Made by a program: the position numbers and the translations under genes. Under the pieces are notes generated by a model. That model was not told where the DNA came from. It was given only the letters and a program-made list of their open reading frames with translations, and did not search any database. Shown one piece after another: positions 41,152 through 49,501 of a stretch of 64,000 nt of DNA (its first letter is position 1; the number at the start of each line of letters is the position of its first letter). The DNA lies in assembly GCA_943332615.1 (NCBI GenBank), contig CALQQB010000006.1, forward strand, positions 43,348 to 107,347, written 5' to 3'. Source of the stretch: Phenylobacterium deserti (GTDB lineage Bacteria > Pseudomonadota > Alphaproteobacteria > Caulobacterales > Caulobacteraceae).

Positions 41152-41820
41152 ATGGAGAGTCCCATGGTTCGCATGTCCGCCTTCGCCGCCCTGCTGATGG
41201 CCGGTGCCGCGCCGTCCCTCGCCCAGACTGCCTGGACGGCCGCGCCCACCGCCGCCGACATCGCCGCCGCCTATCCCGCCAAGGCCCGCGCCGAGGGTAT
41301 CGGCGGTGGAGTCGAGTTGGTGTGCACCGCGGCCCGCAGCGGCGCGATGGACGATTGCCAGGTGCTTGGCGAGCAGCCCCGCGGCTACGGTTTCGGGGTC
41401 GCCGCCCGCAGGCTGGCCGGGACGCTGCGGGCCACCGGAATTGTGCACGGGACCGAGGTGCGGGTGCCGGTCACCTTCGCGCCAGAGGTCCTCAAGTCGG
41501 TCCCGATGACCGTCAAGACCCCCAAGTGGACCGCCACGCCCACCACCGCTGACATGCAAGCCCTTGTGCCGAAGCAGGCCGACGGCCCCAACGAGGCGCG
41601 CGTCACCCTGGTCTGCGATGTGCAGGCGGGCGGGGCGCTGAACGGCTGCGCGATCGACCGGGAGGAGCCCGTCGGCCAGGGCTTCGGCCCCGCGGTGCTA
41701 ACGCTCGCGCCGAAGTTCAGGACCGACCTGATGAGCGTTGAGGGCCAGCCCACTGTCGGCGCCAAGGTGCGCCTGCCGGTGCGGTTCTCGCTGACGCCGG
41801 CGCCGCAGGCCGCGAAGTAG
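41152..41820 (+). CDS. Exported protein with two TonB-C-like repeats
   Basis: Signal peptide; duplicated module GGGVELVCTAARSGAMDDCQVLGEQPRGYGFGVAA / EARVTLVCDVQAGGALNGCAIDREEPVGQGFGPAV. Confidence 0.72.
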   Translation: MESPMVRMSAFAALLMAGAAPSLAQTAWTAAPTAADIAAAYPAKARAEGIGGGVELVCTAARSGAMDDCQVLGEQPRGYGFGVAARRLAGTLRATGIVHGTEVRVPVTFAPEVLKSVPMTVKTPKWTATPTTADMQALVPKQADGPNEARVTLVCDVQAGGALNGCAIDREEPVGQGFGPAVLTLAPKFRTDLMSVEGQPTVGAKVRLPVRFSLTPAPQAAK

Positions 41821-42576
41821 CTATCGCCCCCGCCACCACTTCAGGCCAGCGCGCTCCACCGCCTCCAGCAGTGCGTGCAGCGCCACGCCCATGACGCCCA
41901 GCAGTACCAGGGCGGCGATCATGCGGGCGGTCTGCAGCTTGTTGCCGGCGTCGAGGATCTGCCAGGCCAGGCCGCGCACCTTGCCGGAGCCAGCGCTGAA
42001 TTCGGCCACCACGGCGCCGATCAGAGCCAGGCCCGCGCCCACCTTGTGACCCTCCAGCAGGAACGGCACGGCCGAAGGCAGGCGCAGCCGCAGCACCTTC
42101 TGCCAGCGCCCGGCGCCGTAGAGGGTGAACAGCCGCTCCAGGTCCGGGTCGGCGGCGCGCAGGCCGGCCACGGCGCCGGAGAAGATCGGGAAAAAGGCCA
42201 CCAGCACCGCCAAGCTGATGAGCGCCCGTTCCGGATGGTCCAGCCCGGCCCAGATCAGCACCAGCGGCGCGATGGCGATCACCGGCGTCACCTGCACCAC
42301 CGAGGCCAGCGGCCGGATCGCCCGGTCGGCCAGCGGGCTCAGCGCCGTCACCAGCGCCAGGGCCTGGGCGATCAGGCTGGCCAGGACCAGGGCGATCACC
42401 GCCGTCGACAGCGTGCCCCAGGCCGCGCCAAGCAGGACGGGGAAGTGGTCCCGCAGCGCCACGGCTACGGCCGACGGCGGCGGCAGGAAATAGGGCGCGA
42501 CGTTTAGCGCGCGACAAGCGATCTCCCAGATCGCCAGCAGGATCGCGGTGAGGATCAGGGGCGCCAGCCGGCTCAT
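41821..42576 (-). CDS. ABC transporter permease (SsuC/TauC/ThiX-like)
   Basis: BPD_transp_1 pattern; ATGA overlap with the ATPase gene. Confidence 0.87.
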   Translation of the reverse strand: MSRLAPLILTAILLAIWEIACRALNVAPYFLPPPSAVAVALRDHFPVLLGAAWGTLSTAVIALVLASLIAQALALVTALSPLADRAIRPLASVVQVTPVIAIAPLVLIWAGLDHPERALISLAVLVAFFPIFSGAVAGLRAADPDLERLFTLYGAGRWQKVLRLRLPSAVPFLLEGHKVGAGLALIGAVVAEFSAGSGKVRGLAWQILDAGNKLQTARMIAALVLLGVMGVALHALLEAVERAGLKWWRGR

Positions 42577-43313
42577 GCGCCCACCCCTTGCGCCAGAGCC
42601 GTCGAGACCTGCTCGACGGTGGCGCGGAACGCTGCCTCGGTGCGGAAGTGGGCCGGCCGGGGCATCGGGCCCTCGACCGAGAAGTCGCCCGCGATGCGGC
42701 CTGGGCCCTTGCTCAGCACGACCACGCGGGAGGCCATGTAGACGGCCTCCTCGACATTGTGGGTCACGAACACGATAGCGGGGCGTGACGCCGCCCACAG
42801 GGTCAGCACGTCATCGGCCAGCGCCCGGCGGGTGATCTCGTCCAGGGCCGCGAACGGCTCGTCCAGCAGCAGGAGCCTGGGGTTGGTGACCAGGGCGCGG
42901 GCCAGCGACACCCGCATCGCCATGCCGCCCGAAAGCTGCGCCGGCCGCGCGGCCTCGGCACCGGCCAGCCCGACCCGCGCCAGGGCCTCGTCCGCCCGCC
43001 GACGCGCCTCGGGCCTTGCGACCCCGGAGAGCTCCAGCGGCAGCGCCACATTGGCGCGCGCCGACAGCCAAGGGGCCAGGGTCGGCGCCTGGAACACGAC
43101 GGCAGTTTCGCCGCGTCCCGGAGCCCGCGCGACCTCGCCTCGCGTCGGCGACTCCAGGCCTGCCAGCAGCCGCAACGCCGTCGACTTGCCGCACCCCGAC
43201 GGGCCCACAAGCGCCACCGTCTCGCCGGCTGCAATGCTGAGGCTGACAGGGCCCAGCGCCAGGCCCCGGGCGTAGTCGACCTCGACATTGTGAAGGGCGG
43301 CGACGAAACTCAC
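42573..43313 (-). CDS. ABC transporter ATP-binding protein
   Basis: GPSGCGKSTALRLLAG Walker A, LSGGMAMRVSLARAL signature, LLLLDEPFAALD. Confidence 0.93.
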   Translation of the reverse strand: MSFVAALHNVEVDYARGLALGPVSLSIAAGETVALVGPSGCGKSTALRLLAGLESPTRGEVARAPGRGETAVVFQAPTLAPWLSARANVALPLELSGVARPEARRRADEALARVGLAGAEAARPAQLSGGMAMRVSLARALVTNPRLLLLDEPFAALDEITRRALADDVLTLWAASRPAIVFVTHNVEEAVYMASRVVVLSKGPGRIAGDFSVEGPMPRPAHFRTEAAFRATVEQVSTALAQGVGA

Positions 43314-44302
43314 TTCGGCGCGAACGCCAGGGTGTAGGCCTGCTTCGGGTTGGCCGTCTTCGGGTACAGGCCCAGCGCGATCCCATCGTCGAAGAAGGCT
43401 TTCCAGTCGGCCTCGGTCATGGCGCCCAGGGCCGCGCCCTTGTCGCCCTCGACGATCCTGTAGCTCTTCAGCTTGGCCCGGGCCTGCTCGAGGACGTCCT
43501 GCTTCATCTCCGGGTTGTCCTTCATGATCAGCGCGTTGCCGGCCGTGGGGTCGCCGTTGAGGTAGTCGTACCAGCCCTTGGCCGAGGCCTCGACGAAGGC
43601 CTTCACGGCGGCCGGGTTCTTGGCGATCAGGCTGTCGGTGGCCAGCGCCAGGGTGGCGTAGCCGGCCATGCCCTCGTCGGCCATCAGGAACACCTTGGGC
43701 TTCAGCTTTGCCTCCTTCTCCAGGGTGTACGGCTCGGAGGTGACGTAGCCCTGCTGGGCGGCGCGCTTGTCCGCCAGGAACGGCGCGGAGTTGAAGGTGT
43801 ATTTCCGCACCTGGTCGTCGGTGAAGCCGTACTTGGCCTTCATCCAGACCCAGACGGTGGAGACCGAGGCGTCGGACAGCAGGATCGGATGGCCCTTCAG
43901 GTCGGCGACCTTTTCGATGCCGGCGTCGGGGTGGGCGATCAGCACCTGCGGGTTCTTCTGCATGAAGGCCGCCACGGCCTTCAGCGGCGCGCCCTCCTGG
44001 GCCAGGGAGGCCACGATGTAGGCATTGGAGCCGATGCCCATCTCCACCGCCCCGGCGGCCATCAGCTGGGGCACGTTCACGCCCGGCCCGCCCTGGACGA
44101 TCTTCACGTCGAGGCCGCGCTTCGCATACTCGCCGGACGCGAGGGCCTGGTAGAACCCGCCGTGCTCTGCCTCGGCGCGCCAGTCGGTGGCGAAGCGGAT
44201 GGTTGTGGGCGCGCCGGCCACGGGGGCCTCGACCTTCTTGTCCGGCGAACAGGCGACCAGCAACGCGGCCGCGGCCAGGACCAGGGAACGCAGAACCTTC
44301 AT
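43310..44302 (-). CDS. NMT1/THI5-type ABC substrate-binding lipoprotein
   Basis: Lipobox LLVAC; RFATDWRAEAEHGGFYQALASGEYAKRGLDVKIVQGG. Confidence 0.9.
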   Translation of the reverse strand: MKVLRSLVLAAAALLVACSPDKKVEAPVAGAPTTIRFATDWRAEAEHGGFYQALASGEYAKRGLDVKIVQGGPGVNVPQLMAAGAVEMGIGSNAYIVASLAQEGAPLKAVAAFMQKNPQVLIAHPDAGIEKVADLKGHPILLSDASVSTVWVWMKAKYGFTDDQVRKYTFNSAPFLADKRAAQQGYVTSEPYTLEKEAKLKPKVFLMADEGMAGYATLALATDSLIAKNPAAVKAFVEASAKGWYDYLNGDPTAGNALIMKDNPEMKQDVLEQARAKLKSYRIVEGDKGAALGAMTEADWKAFFDDGIALGLYPKTANPKQAYTLAFAPK

Positions 44303-44796
44303 GAAAACCCCTCGACGTTAGCCGGCCGAGGTTAAAGCGCTGCGGCTTGGGTTCCAAGCGCCCAACAGCGCATAGCAAGAGGGCGGCGCTCCGATTGCCC
44401 GGAACCCCGCCCTCTCATACAGATCCGTTGGGGGACCTGCGCCTCTAGGCCAACCGCCAGTTCAGTCTCGGGTCGCCCCGTGTCTTCTCCGGCCGCCGAT
44501 GACTGACCTTCCAGCTGGGGTCCCGGGTCGCCCCGGTTCCTGGCCTTGGATCCGCCACTCCGCTCGCTCGCTTCGGGGTCCGCTGTCGCCAGCTTCTCCG
44601 TCCGCCGCGCCGCAGTTCCTGTCGGCAAGTAGATGCTGCTCCTGAAGCTATTCTGACGCAATATAGTCGCCGGAATCGGGTGTTCCAGACCTGTCGAAAA
44701 GCGGTGGATCAAGGGTGGAAGATCGGTGCGAGAATCAATTTTTCCACTGTGAAATCAACGGAAAAACTTCGTGCACAAGAGTGTGGGCCCCGAAGC

Positions 44797-46602
44797 TCAG
44801 CGGCTAGATTGCAGGGCCTCTCGCCGCTCTTCCAGATGGAGCCATTCTTCCTCCGCGGCGGCGAGCTGGAGGCGGGCGGTTTTCAGAGCGAGGCTGTGGC
44901 TTTCGAAGCCGGCCAGGTCGCGGGCGTAGAGCGCCGGATCGGCCATGGCGGCCTCAATCACAGCGATCTTGCCGGGGAGGTCGTGGACCAGGGTTTCCAG
45001 TTCCGTGAGCCGGCGCTGGTCTTTGAAGGAGAGCTTGGCGGCGACCTTCGGCGCAGCGGCCAGGGAGGCCGGTTTCGAGACGCCGCCCCGGCCGGCCTCG
45101 CGCGCCACGCGGCCGCCGAAGAACCCCGGATTCTGGCTGAGGAAGTCCTGCCAGCCGCCCGGCGTCTCTACCGCGCGGCCGGTCCCGTCCAGCCCGATGG
45201 TGGACGTGGCGAGGCGGTCGATGAAATCGCGGTCGTGGCTGACCAGGATCAAGGTGCCCTCGTAGTCGGCCAGCAGGTCCTCGAGCAGGTCCAGGGTGTC
45301 CATGTCGAGGTCGTTGGTGGGCTCGTCCAGCACCATGACATTGGCCGGCCGCGCCAGGGCCTGGGCCAGCAACAGGCGGTTGCGCTCGCCGCCCGACAGG
45401 CTCTTCACCGGTTGCCGCAACTGCGCCTCGGTGAACAGGAAGTCCTTGGCGTAGGAGATCACATGGCGCGGCTCGCCCCGCACCAGCACCTGGTCGCCGC
45501 CCAGCGGCAGCAGCACCTCGCGCAGCGTCATCTCCGGTTTCAGCGTCGCCCGCGCCTGGTCGATGTAGCTGACTTCCAAATTCGTCCCCAGCTTGACCTC
45601 GCCCGAGTCGGCCGGGATCTCGCCCAGCAGCACCTTTACCAGGGTGGTCTTGCCAGCCCCGTTCGGCCCGACGACCGCGACCCGGTCGCCGCGCAGGATG
45701 CGGGTGGAGAAGGATTTCAGCAGAACCTTGGGTCCGAACGCCTTGGAGATGCCCTTGACCTCGACAACCCGCTTGCCGGAGACGCCGGAGCTGGCGATGC
45801 CCATGTTCAGTTCAGAACGGGAATCCTTCAGTCGGTCCACCTTGTCCTGGCGGAGCGAATCGAGCCGGCGGCGGCGGCCTTCGTTGCGCGCCCGCCGCCC
45901 GGTGACGCCGCGCGCCATCCAGTGCTGCTCGCGCTCGATGTAGCGGTCGAGACGCCTGGCCTCCTCGGCCTCGGCGGAGGTGATTTTGTCCGCCCAGTCG
46001 TCGAAGGCGGCGAAGCCCTTGTCCAGCCGCTTCACCTGCCGGTACTCCAGCCAGAAACAACGGCCTGTCACCCGCTCAAGGAACGCGCGGTCGTGGCTGA
46101 CGATCAGGGCGGCGGACTTGGACCCCGCGAGCTCCGCCTCGAGGGTCTCGATGGCAAGGATGTCCAGGTGGTTGGTCGGCTCGTCCAGCAGGATGATGTC
46201 CGGTTCTTCGGCGAAGGCCCGGGCCAGGGCCGTGCGCCGGATCTCACCGCCCGACAGGCCGGTGGCCGGCTTGGCGGGATCGAGCCCGAAGTCGCTGAGG
46301 GCCGATTCCGCGCGGTACGCCGGCGCGCCGCCGGCGGTGGCGTGATCCAACAGGGTCGCGCCTGTGATCTCCGGCTCCTGCGGCACGAAGGCGACAGTGG
46401 TTCCAGAGGTGATGATCCGCTCGCCACCGTCCGCCGCGATCTGGCCGGCCAGGATGCGCAGCAGGGTCGATTTCCCGGCCCCGTTCCGCCCGACCAGGCA
46501 GGCGCGCACCCGCGCATCGATCGCGAGGTTGACGCCGTCGAACAGCATCAGCGGACCATCCGCGAGGCGGACGTCCTTCAGGGCGAGGATGGGCGCTCTC
46601 AT
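44797..46602 (-). CDS. uup: ABC-F family ATPase, Uup
   Basis: Two ABC domains (GRNGAGKSTLLRIL; GPNGAGKTTLVKVL), coiled C-terminus. Confidence 0.94.
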   Translation of the reverse strand: MRAPILALKDVRLADGPLMLFDGVNLAIDARVRACLVGRNGAGKSTLLRILAGQIAADGGERIITSGTTVAFVPQEPEITGATLLDHATAGGAPAYRAESALSDFGLDPAKPATGLSGGEIRRTALARAFAEEPDIILLDEPTNHLDILAIETLEAELAGSKSAALIVSHDRAFLERVTGRCFWLEYRQVKRLDKGFAAFDDWADKITSAEAEEARRLDRYIEREQHWMARGVTGRRARNEGRRRRLDSLRQDKVDRLKDSRSELNMGIASSGVSGKRVVEVKGISKAFGPKVLLKSFSTRILRGDRVAVVGPNGAGKTTLVKVLLGEIPADSGEVKLGTNLEVSYIDQARATLKPEMTLREVLLPLGGDQVLVRGEPRHVISYAKDFLFTEAQLRQPVKSLSGGERNRLLLAQALARPANVMVLDEPTNDLDMDTLDLLEDLLADYEGTLILVSHDRDFIDRLATSTIGLDGTGRAVETPGGWQDFLSQNPGFFGGRVAREAGRGGVSKPASLAAAPKVAAKLSFKDQRRLTELETLVHDLPGKIAVIEAAMADPALYARDLAGFESHSLALKTARLQLAAAEEEWLHLEERREALQSSR

Positions 46603-46620
46603 GGGGGCGCTCCCATAGCC

Positions 46621-46712
46621 CGGGAAAGTAGGGACACACACCACTTTCTCGTGTCCGAGCGCGGCCCGACGCCGGCGACGCCGAGAAAGTGGTGTGTGTC
46701 CCTACTTTCCCG
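46621..46712. repeat. Perfect 31-bp inverted repeat (REP/MITE-like)
   Basis: CGGGAAAGTAGGGACACACACCACTTTCTCG (46621-46651) and its exact reverse complement (46682-46712), 30-nt spacer. Confidence 0.97.
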
Positions 46713-46725
46713 TACATCCCCGCGC

Positions 46726-47190
46726 ATGGCAGGCGAACCTTTCTGGCGGCGCAAGACCCTAACCCAGATGACCGTGGCGGAGTGGGAGAGCCTGTGCGAC
46801 GGCTGCGGCCTGTGCTGCCTGGTGCGGTTCGAGGACGAGCGGACAGGCGAGGTGTTCCCGACCCGGGTCCACTGCAAGCTGTTCGACGCCGCCGCCTGCA
46901 GCTGCTCGAACTATGCTGAGCGTCATAAGCATGTGCCCGATTGCATCAAGCTGACCCCGCACAACATCGAGGCGCTGGAGTGGATGCCCAAGAGCTGCGC
47001 CTACCGCCGCCTGCACGAGGGCCGCGACCTGGCGGAGTGGCATCCGCTGGTGTCAGGCGACAGCGAGAGCGTGCATCGTGCCGGGGTCTCGGTGCGGGGC
47101 CAGACGGTCAGCGAAGCGGTGCTGGCGGCGCCGGAGGACGCGCTGGAATTCGCCGCGTGGGACCTGATCGAGGAACGCGGGGAGGATTAG
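46726..47190 (+). CDS. YcgN/UPF0260 family cysteine-cluster protein
   Basis: WESLCDGCGLCCLVRFED, HCKLFDAAACSCSNYAERH, CAYRRLHEGRDLAEWHPL. Confidence 0.92.
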   Translation: MAGEPFWRRKTLTQMTVAEWESLCDGCGLCCLVRFEDERTGEVFPTRVHCKLFDAAACSCSNYAERHKHVPDCIKLTPHNIEALEWMPKSCAYRRLHEGRDLAEWHPLVSGDSESVHRAGVSVRGQTVSEAVLAAPEDALEFAAWDLIEERGED

Positions 47191-47295
47191 CCTCGCCTCC
47201 CTTAATGGGCAGGGAGGTACGCCTTGCGTGACGGAACCGCCGGGCCAATCTAATAGTCCCACTTCCAGCATGGCTTTCGAAGGACTCTGACGAGC

Positions 47296-48276
47296 TTGGC
47301 GCGCGACCCCTATCAGGAACTGGGCGTCCTCAGGACCGCCAGCGCGGCCGAGGTGCGCAAGGCGTTCCACAAGCTCGCCAAGGAAAACCATCCCGACACC
47401 AATCCCGGCAACAAGGCCGCCGAGGAACGGTTCAAGAAGCTGAGCGCGGCGTTCGACATCGTTGGCGACGTCGAGAAGCGCAAGAAGTTCGACGCCGGTC
47501 AGATCGACGCCGACGGCCGCGAGACCGGCGGCTTCAGCCCCGGCGGGCCGTGGGGGCCGCAGGCGGGCGCCGGCCAGCCGGGCGGGCGTGGCGGCTTTCG
47601 CAGCGAGAGCTTCGAGGGCGCCGACCTGGGCGACATCCTGGGTGAGATGTTCGGCGGCGGGCGTGGCGGCCGGCAGGCTGGGCCTGGCCCCGGTGGCGCT
47701 CCCGGTGGCGGCCCTGGGGGCGGCATGGGCGGCGGCTTCGGCGGCTTCTCCCAGCGGGGCGCGGACGTCCGCGCCAGGCTGGAGATCGACCTGGTGGACG
47801 CCATCCGAGGCGGGCGCCAGCGGATCGCCTTCTCCGACGGCCGCACGATCGACGTCACCATTCCGAAGGGAGCCCAGGAGGGTCAGACCCTGAGGCTGAA
47901 GGGGCAGGGCTCGCCCGGCCGCTCGGGCGCCGGCGACGCCTTCATCGAACTCGCCCTCAAGCCGCACCCGCTCTACCGCCAGGAGGAGGGCGCGCTGGTC
48001 ATGGACCTGCCGATCACCCTCTATGACGCAGTGCTGGGCGGGAAGGTCGAGGCGCCGACCCCGGACGGGCCGGTGACCCTGACCGTGCCGAAGGCGGCCA
48101 ACACCGGCGCACGCCTGCGCCTGAAGGGGCGCGGCCTTGCCGACGCCAAGGGCCACCGGGGCGATCTGTATGCGCGGTTGGTGGTGACGCTGCCGGACGC
48201 GCCGGACGCCGCGCTGGAGGCGTTCGCGACGGATCAGAGGGCGAAGCGGCCGTATGCCCCGAAGCGGCGCGGGTAG
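47296..48276 (+). CDS. DnaJ/CbpA-like J-domain protein
   Basis: DPYQELGVLRTASAAEVRKAFHKLAKENHPDTNPGN; Gly-rich linker; C-terminal DnaJ domains. TTG start. Confidence 0.93.
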   Translation: MARDPYQELGVLRTASAAEVRKAFHKLAKENHPDTNPGNKAAEERFKKLSAAFDIVGDVEKRKKFDAGQIDADGRETGGFSPGGPWGPQAGAGQPGGRGGFRSESFEGADLGDILGEMFGGGRGGRQAGPGPGGAPGGGPGGGMGGGFGGFSQRGADVRARLEIDLVDAIRGGRQRIAFSDGRTIDVTIPKGAQEGQTLRLKGQGSPGRSGAGDAFIELALKPHPLYRQEEGALVMDLPITLYDAVLGGKVEAPTPDGPVTLTVPKAANTGARLRLKGRGLADAKGHRGDLYARLVVTLPDAPDAALEAFATDQRAKRPYAPKRRG

Positions 48277-48280
48277 GCCC

Positions 48281-48363
48281 CAGAGTCTGCTCAACTGGCT
48301 GAGCGGACTCTGAATTCCTTGCTCAAGTTTCCTCACGCAGTCCGCAAGGCGGATTGCGTGAGG
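48281..48363. repeat. Two consecutive strong hairpins in intergenic DNA
   Basis: CAGAGTCTGCTCA-ACTGGC-TGAGCGGACTCTG (48281-48312) and CCTCACGCAGTCCGC-AAG-GCGGATTGCGTGAGG (48331-48363), each with a single G-U wobble. Confidence 0.88.
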
Positions 48364-48431
48364 GGGCCGAACAACCGCTAAGATTGGCGTTCAGGCCCAG
48401 TTCAGTCGCGGGCTGTCACACCGGGCCCGTT

Positions 48432-48764
48432 ATGAAGCGTCTTTTCACCCTTGCCGTCCTGCTGGCGGCCGTCGCCGGTCCGATGACCGCGGCGGCGCAG
48501 GATCTTGGCCGGCCGGTGCTGGGCGCCGGACGGGGCGACCAGGACCAGGCCCGCGAGGGCGTGAGGTCCGGGCGCCAGGTGCCGCTGTCGCGCGTTCTGC
48601 CGATGCTGGCCCAGCGCTATCCGGGCCGTCATTTGAACACCAGCATGGGCGACTATGGCGGCCGGCCCGCCTACTTCGTGCAGTGGCAGATGGAGGGCGG
48701 TCGCGTGGTGGTGTTCATCGTCGACGCCGAAAGCGGTCAGGTGGTTGGCCGCCAGGGCGGCTGA
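48432..48764 (+). CDS. PepSY-like small exported protein
   Basis: Signal peptide; VPLSRVLPMLAQRYPGRHLNTSMGDYGGRPAYFVQWQMEGGRVVVFIVDAESGQVVG. Confidence 0.75.
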   Translation: MKRLFTLAVLLAAVAGPMTAAAQDLGRPVLGAGRGDQDQAREGVRSGRQVPLSRVLPMLAQRYPGRHLNTSMGDYGGRPAYFVQWQMEGGRVVVFIVDAESGQVVGRQGG

Positions 48765-48798
48765 CCTGTTGGAATTCTGAAAAGGAAGGGACGCCGCG

Positions 48799-49491
48799 TT
48801 GCGCATCCTGCTTGTCGAAGACGATCCGGACCTGTCGCGCCAGCTGAAGCTGGCGCTGGGCGACGCCGGCTATGCGGTGGACCACGCGCCCGACGGCGAG
48901 GAGGCCCAGTTCCTGGGCGAGACCGAGCCCTATGACGCCGTCATCCTCGACCTCGGCCTGCCCAAGGTGGACGGGGTGTCGGTTCTGGAGCGCTGGCGGC
49001 GCGAGAACATGGCCTCGCCGGTGCTGATCCTCACCGCCCGCGGCGCCTGGAGCGAGAAGGTGGCCGGGTTCGACGCCGGCGCCGACGACTACCTGACCAA
49101 GCCGTTCCACACCGAGGAACTGCTGGCCCGGCTGCGCGCCCTGCTGCGCCGAACCGCGGGCCATGCGAGCCCCAGCCTGTCGGTCGGCGGCCTGCGGCTG
49201 GATCCGCGCGCGGCCCGGGCCAGCGTCAATGGCGAGCCCTTGCGGCTGACCTCGCTGGAGTATCGGCTGCTGCACTATCTGATGATGCACCAGGGCCGGG
49301 TGATCAGCCGCACCGAGCTGGTCGAGCACCTGTACGATCAGGACTTCGATCGCGATTCCAACACCATCGAGGTGTTCATCGGCCGGGTGCGCAAGAAGAT
49401 CGGCGCCGACCGCATCGAGACCGTGCGCGGCCTGGGCTATCGCCTGACCTGCCCGGCCGGAGAATTGGACGCGGAGGCCGCCAAGACGTGA
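48799..49491 (+). CDS. OmpR-family response regulator
   Basis: Receiver (LLVEDDPDLSRQL, VILDLGLPKVDG, LTARG) and winged-helix domain. Confidence 0.95.
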   Translation: MRILLVEDDPDLSRQLKLALGDAGYAVDHAPDGEEAQFLGETEPYDAVILDLGLPKVDGVSVLERWRRENMASPVLILTARGAWSEKVAGFDAGADDYLTKPFHTEELLARLRALLRRTAGHASPSLSVGGLRLDPRAARASVNGEPLRLTSLEYRLLHYLMMHQGRVISRTELVEHLYDQDFDRDSNTIEVFIGRVRKKIGADRIETVRGLGYRLTCPAGELDAEAAKT

Positions 49492-49501
49492 ATCTGAGGA
49501 C

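Noticed and set aside
44303-44700. TPP riboswitch expected upstream of an NMT1/THI5-type ABC operon
   Set aside because: No CTGAGA / ACCTGA-type conserved boxes found on the minus strand in this leader; thiamine-precursor specificity is therefore unsupported.
44680-47190. 836-aa plus-strand ORF
   Set aside because: Most of it is antisense to uup; only the last ~155 aa (from 46726) are the real YcgN-family protein. The 31-bp inverted repeat happens to be read through in this frame.
47206-47240. CCTCCC...GGGAGG short hairpin after the YcgN-family gene
   Set aside because: Only ~6-bp arms, no T-tract; too weak to call as terminator or repeat.
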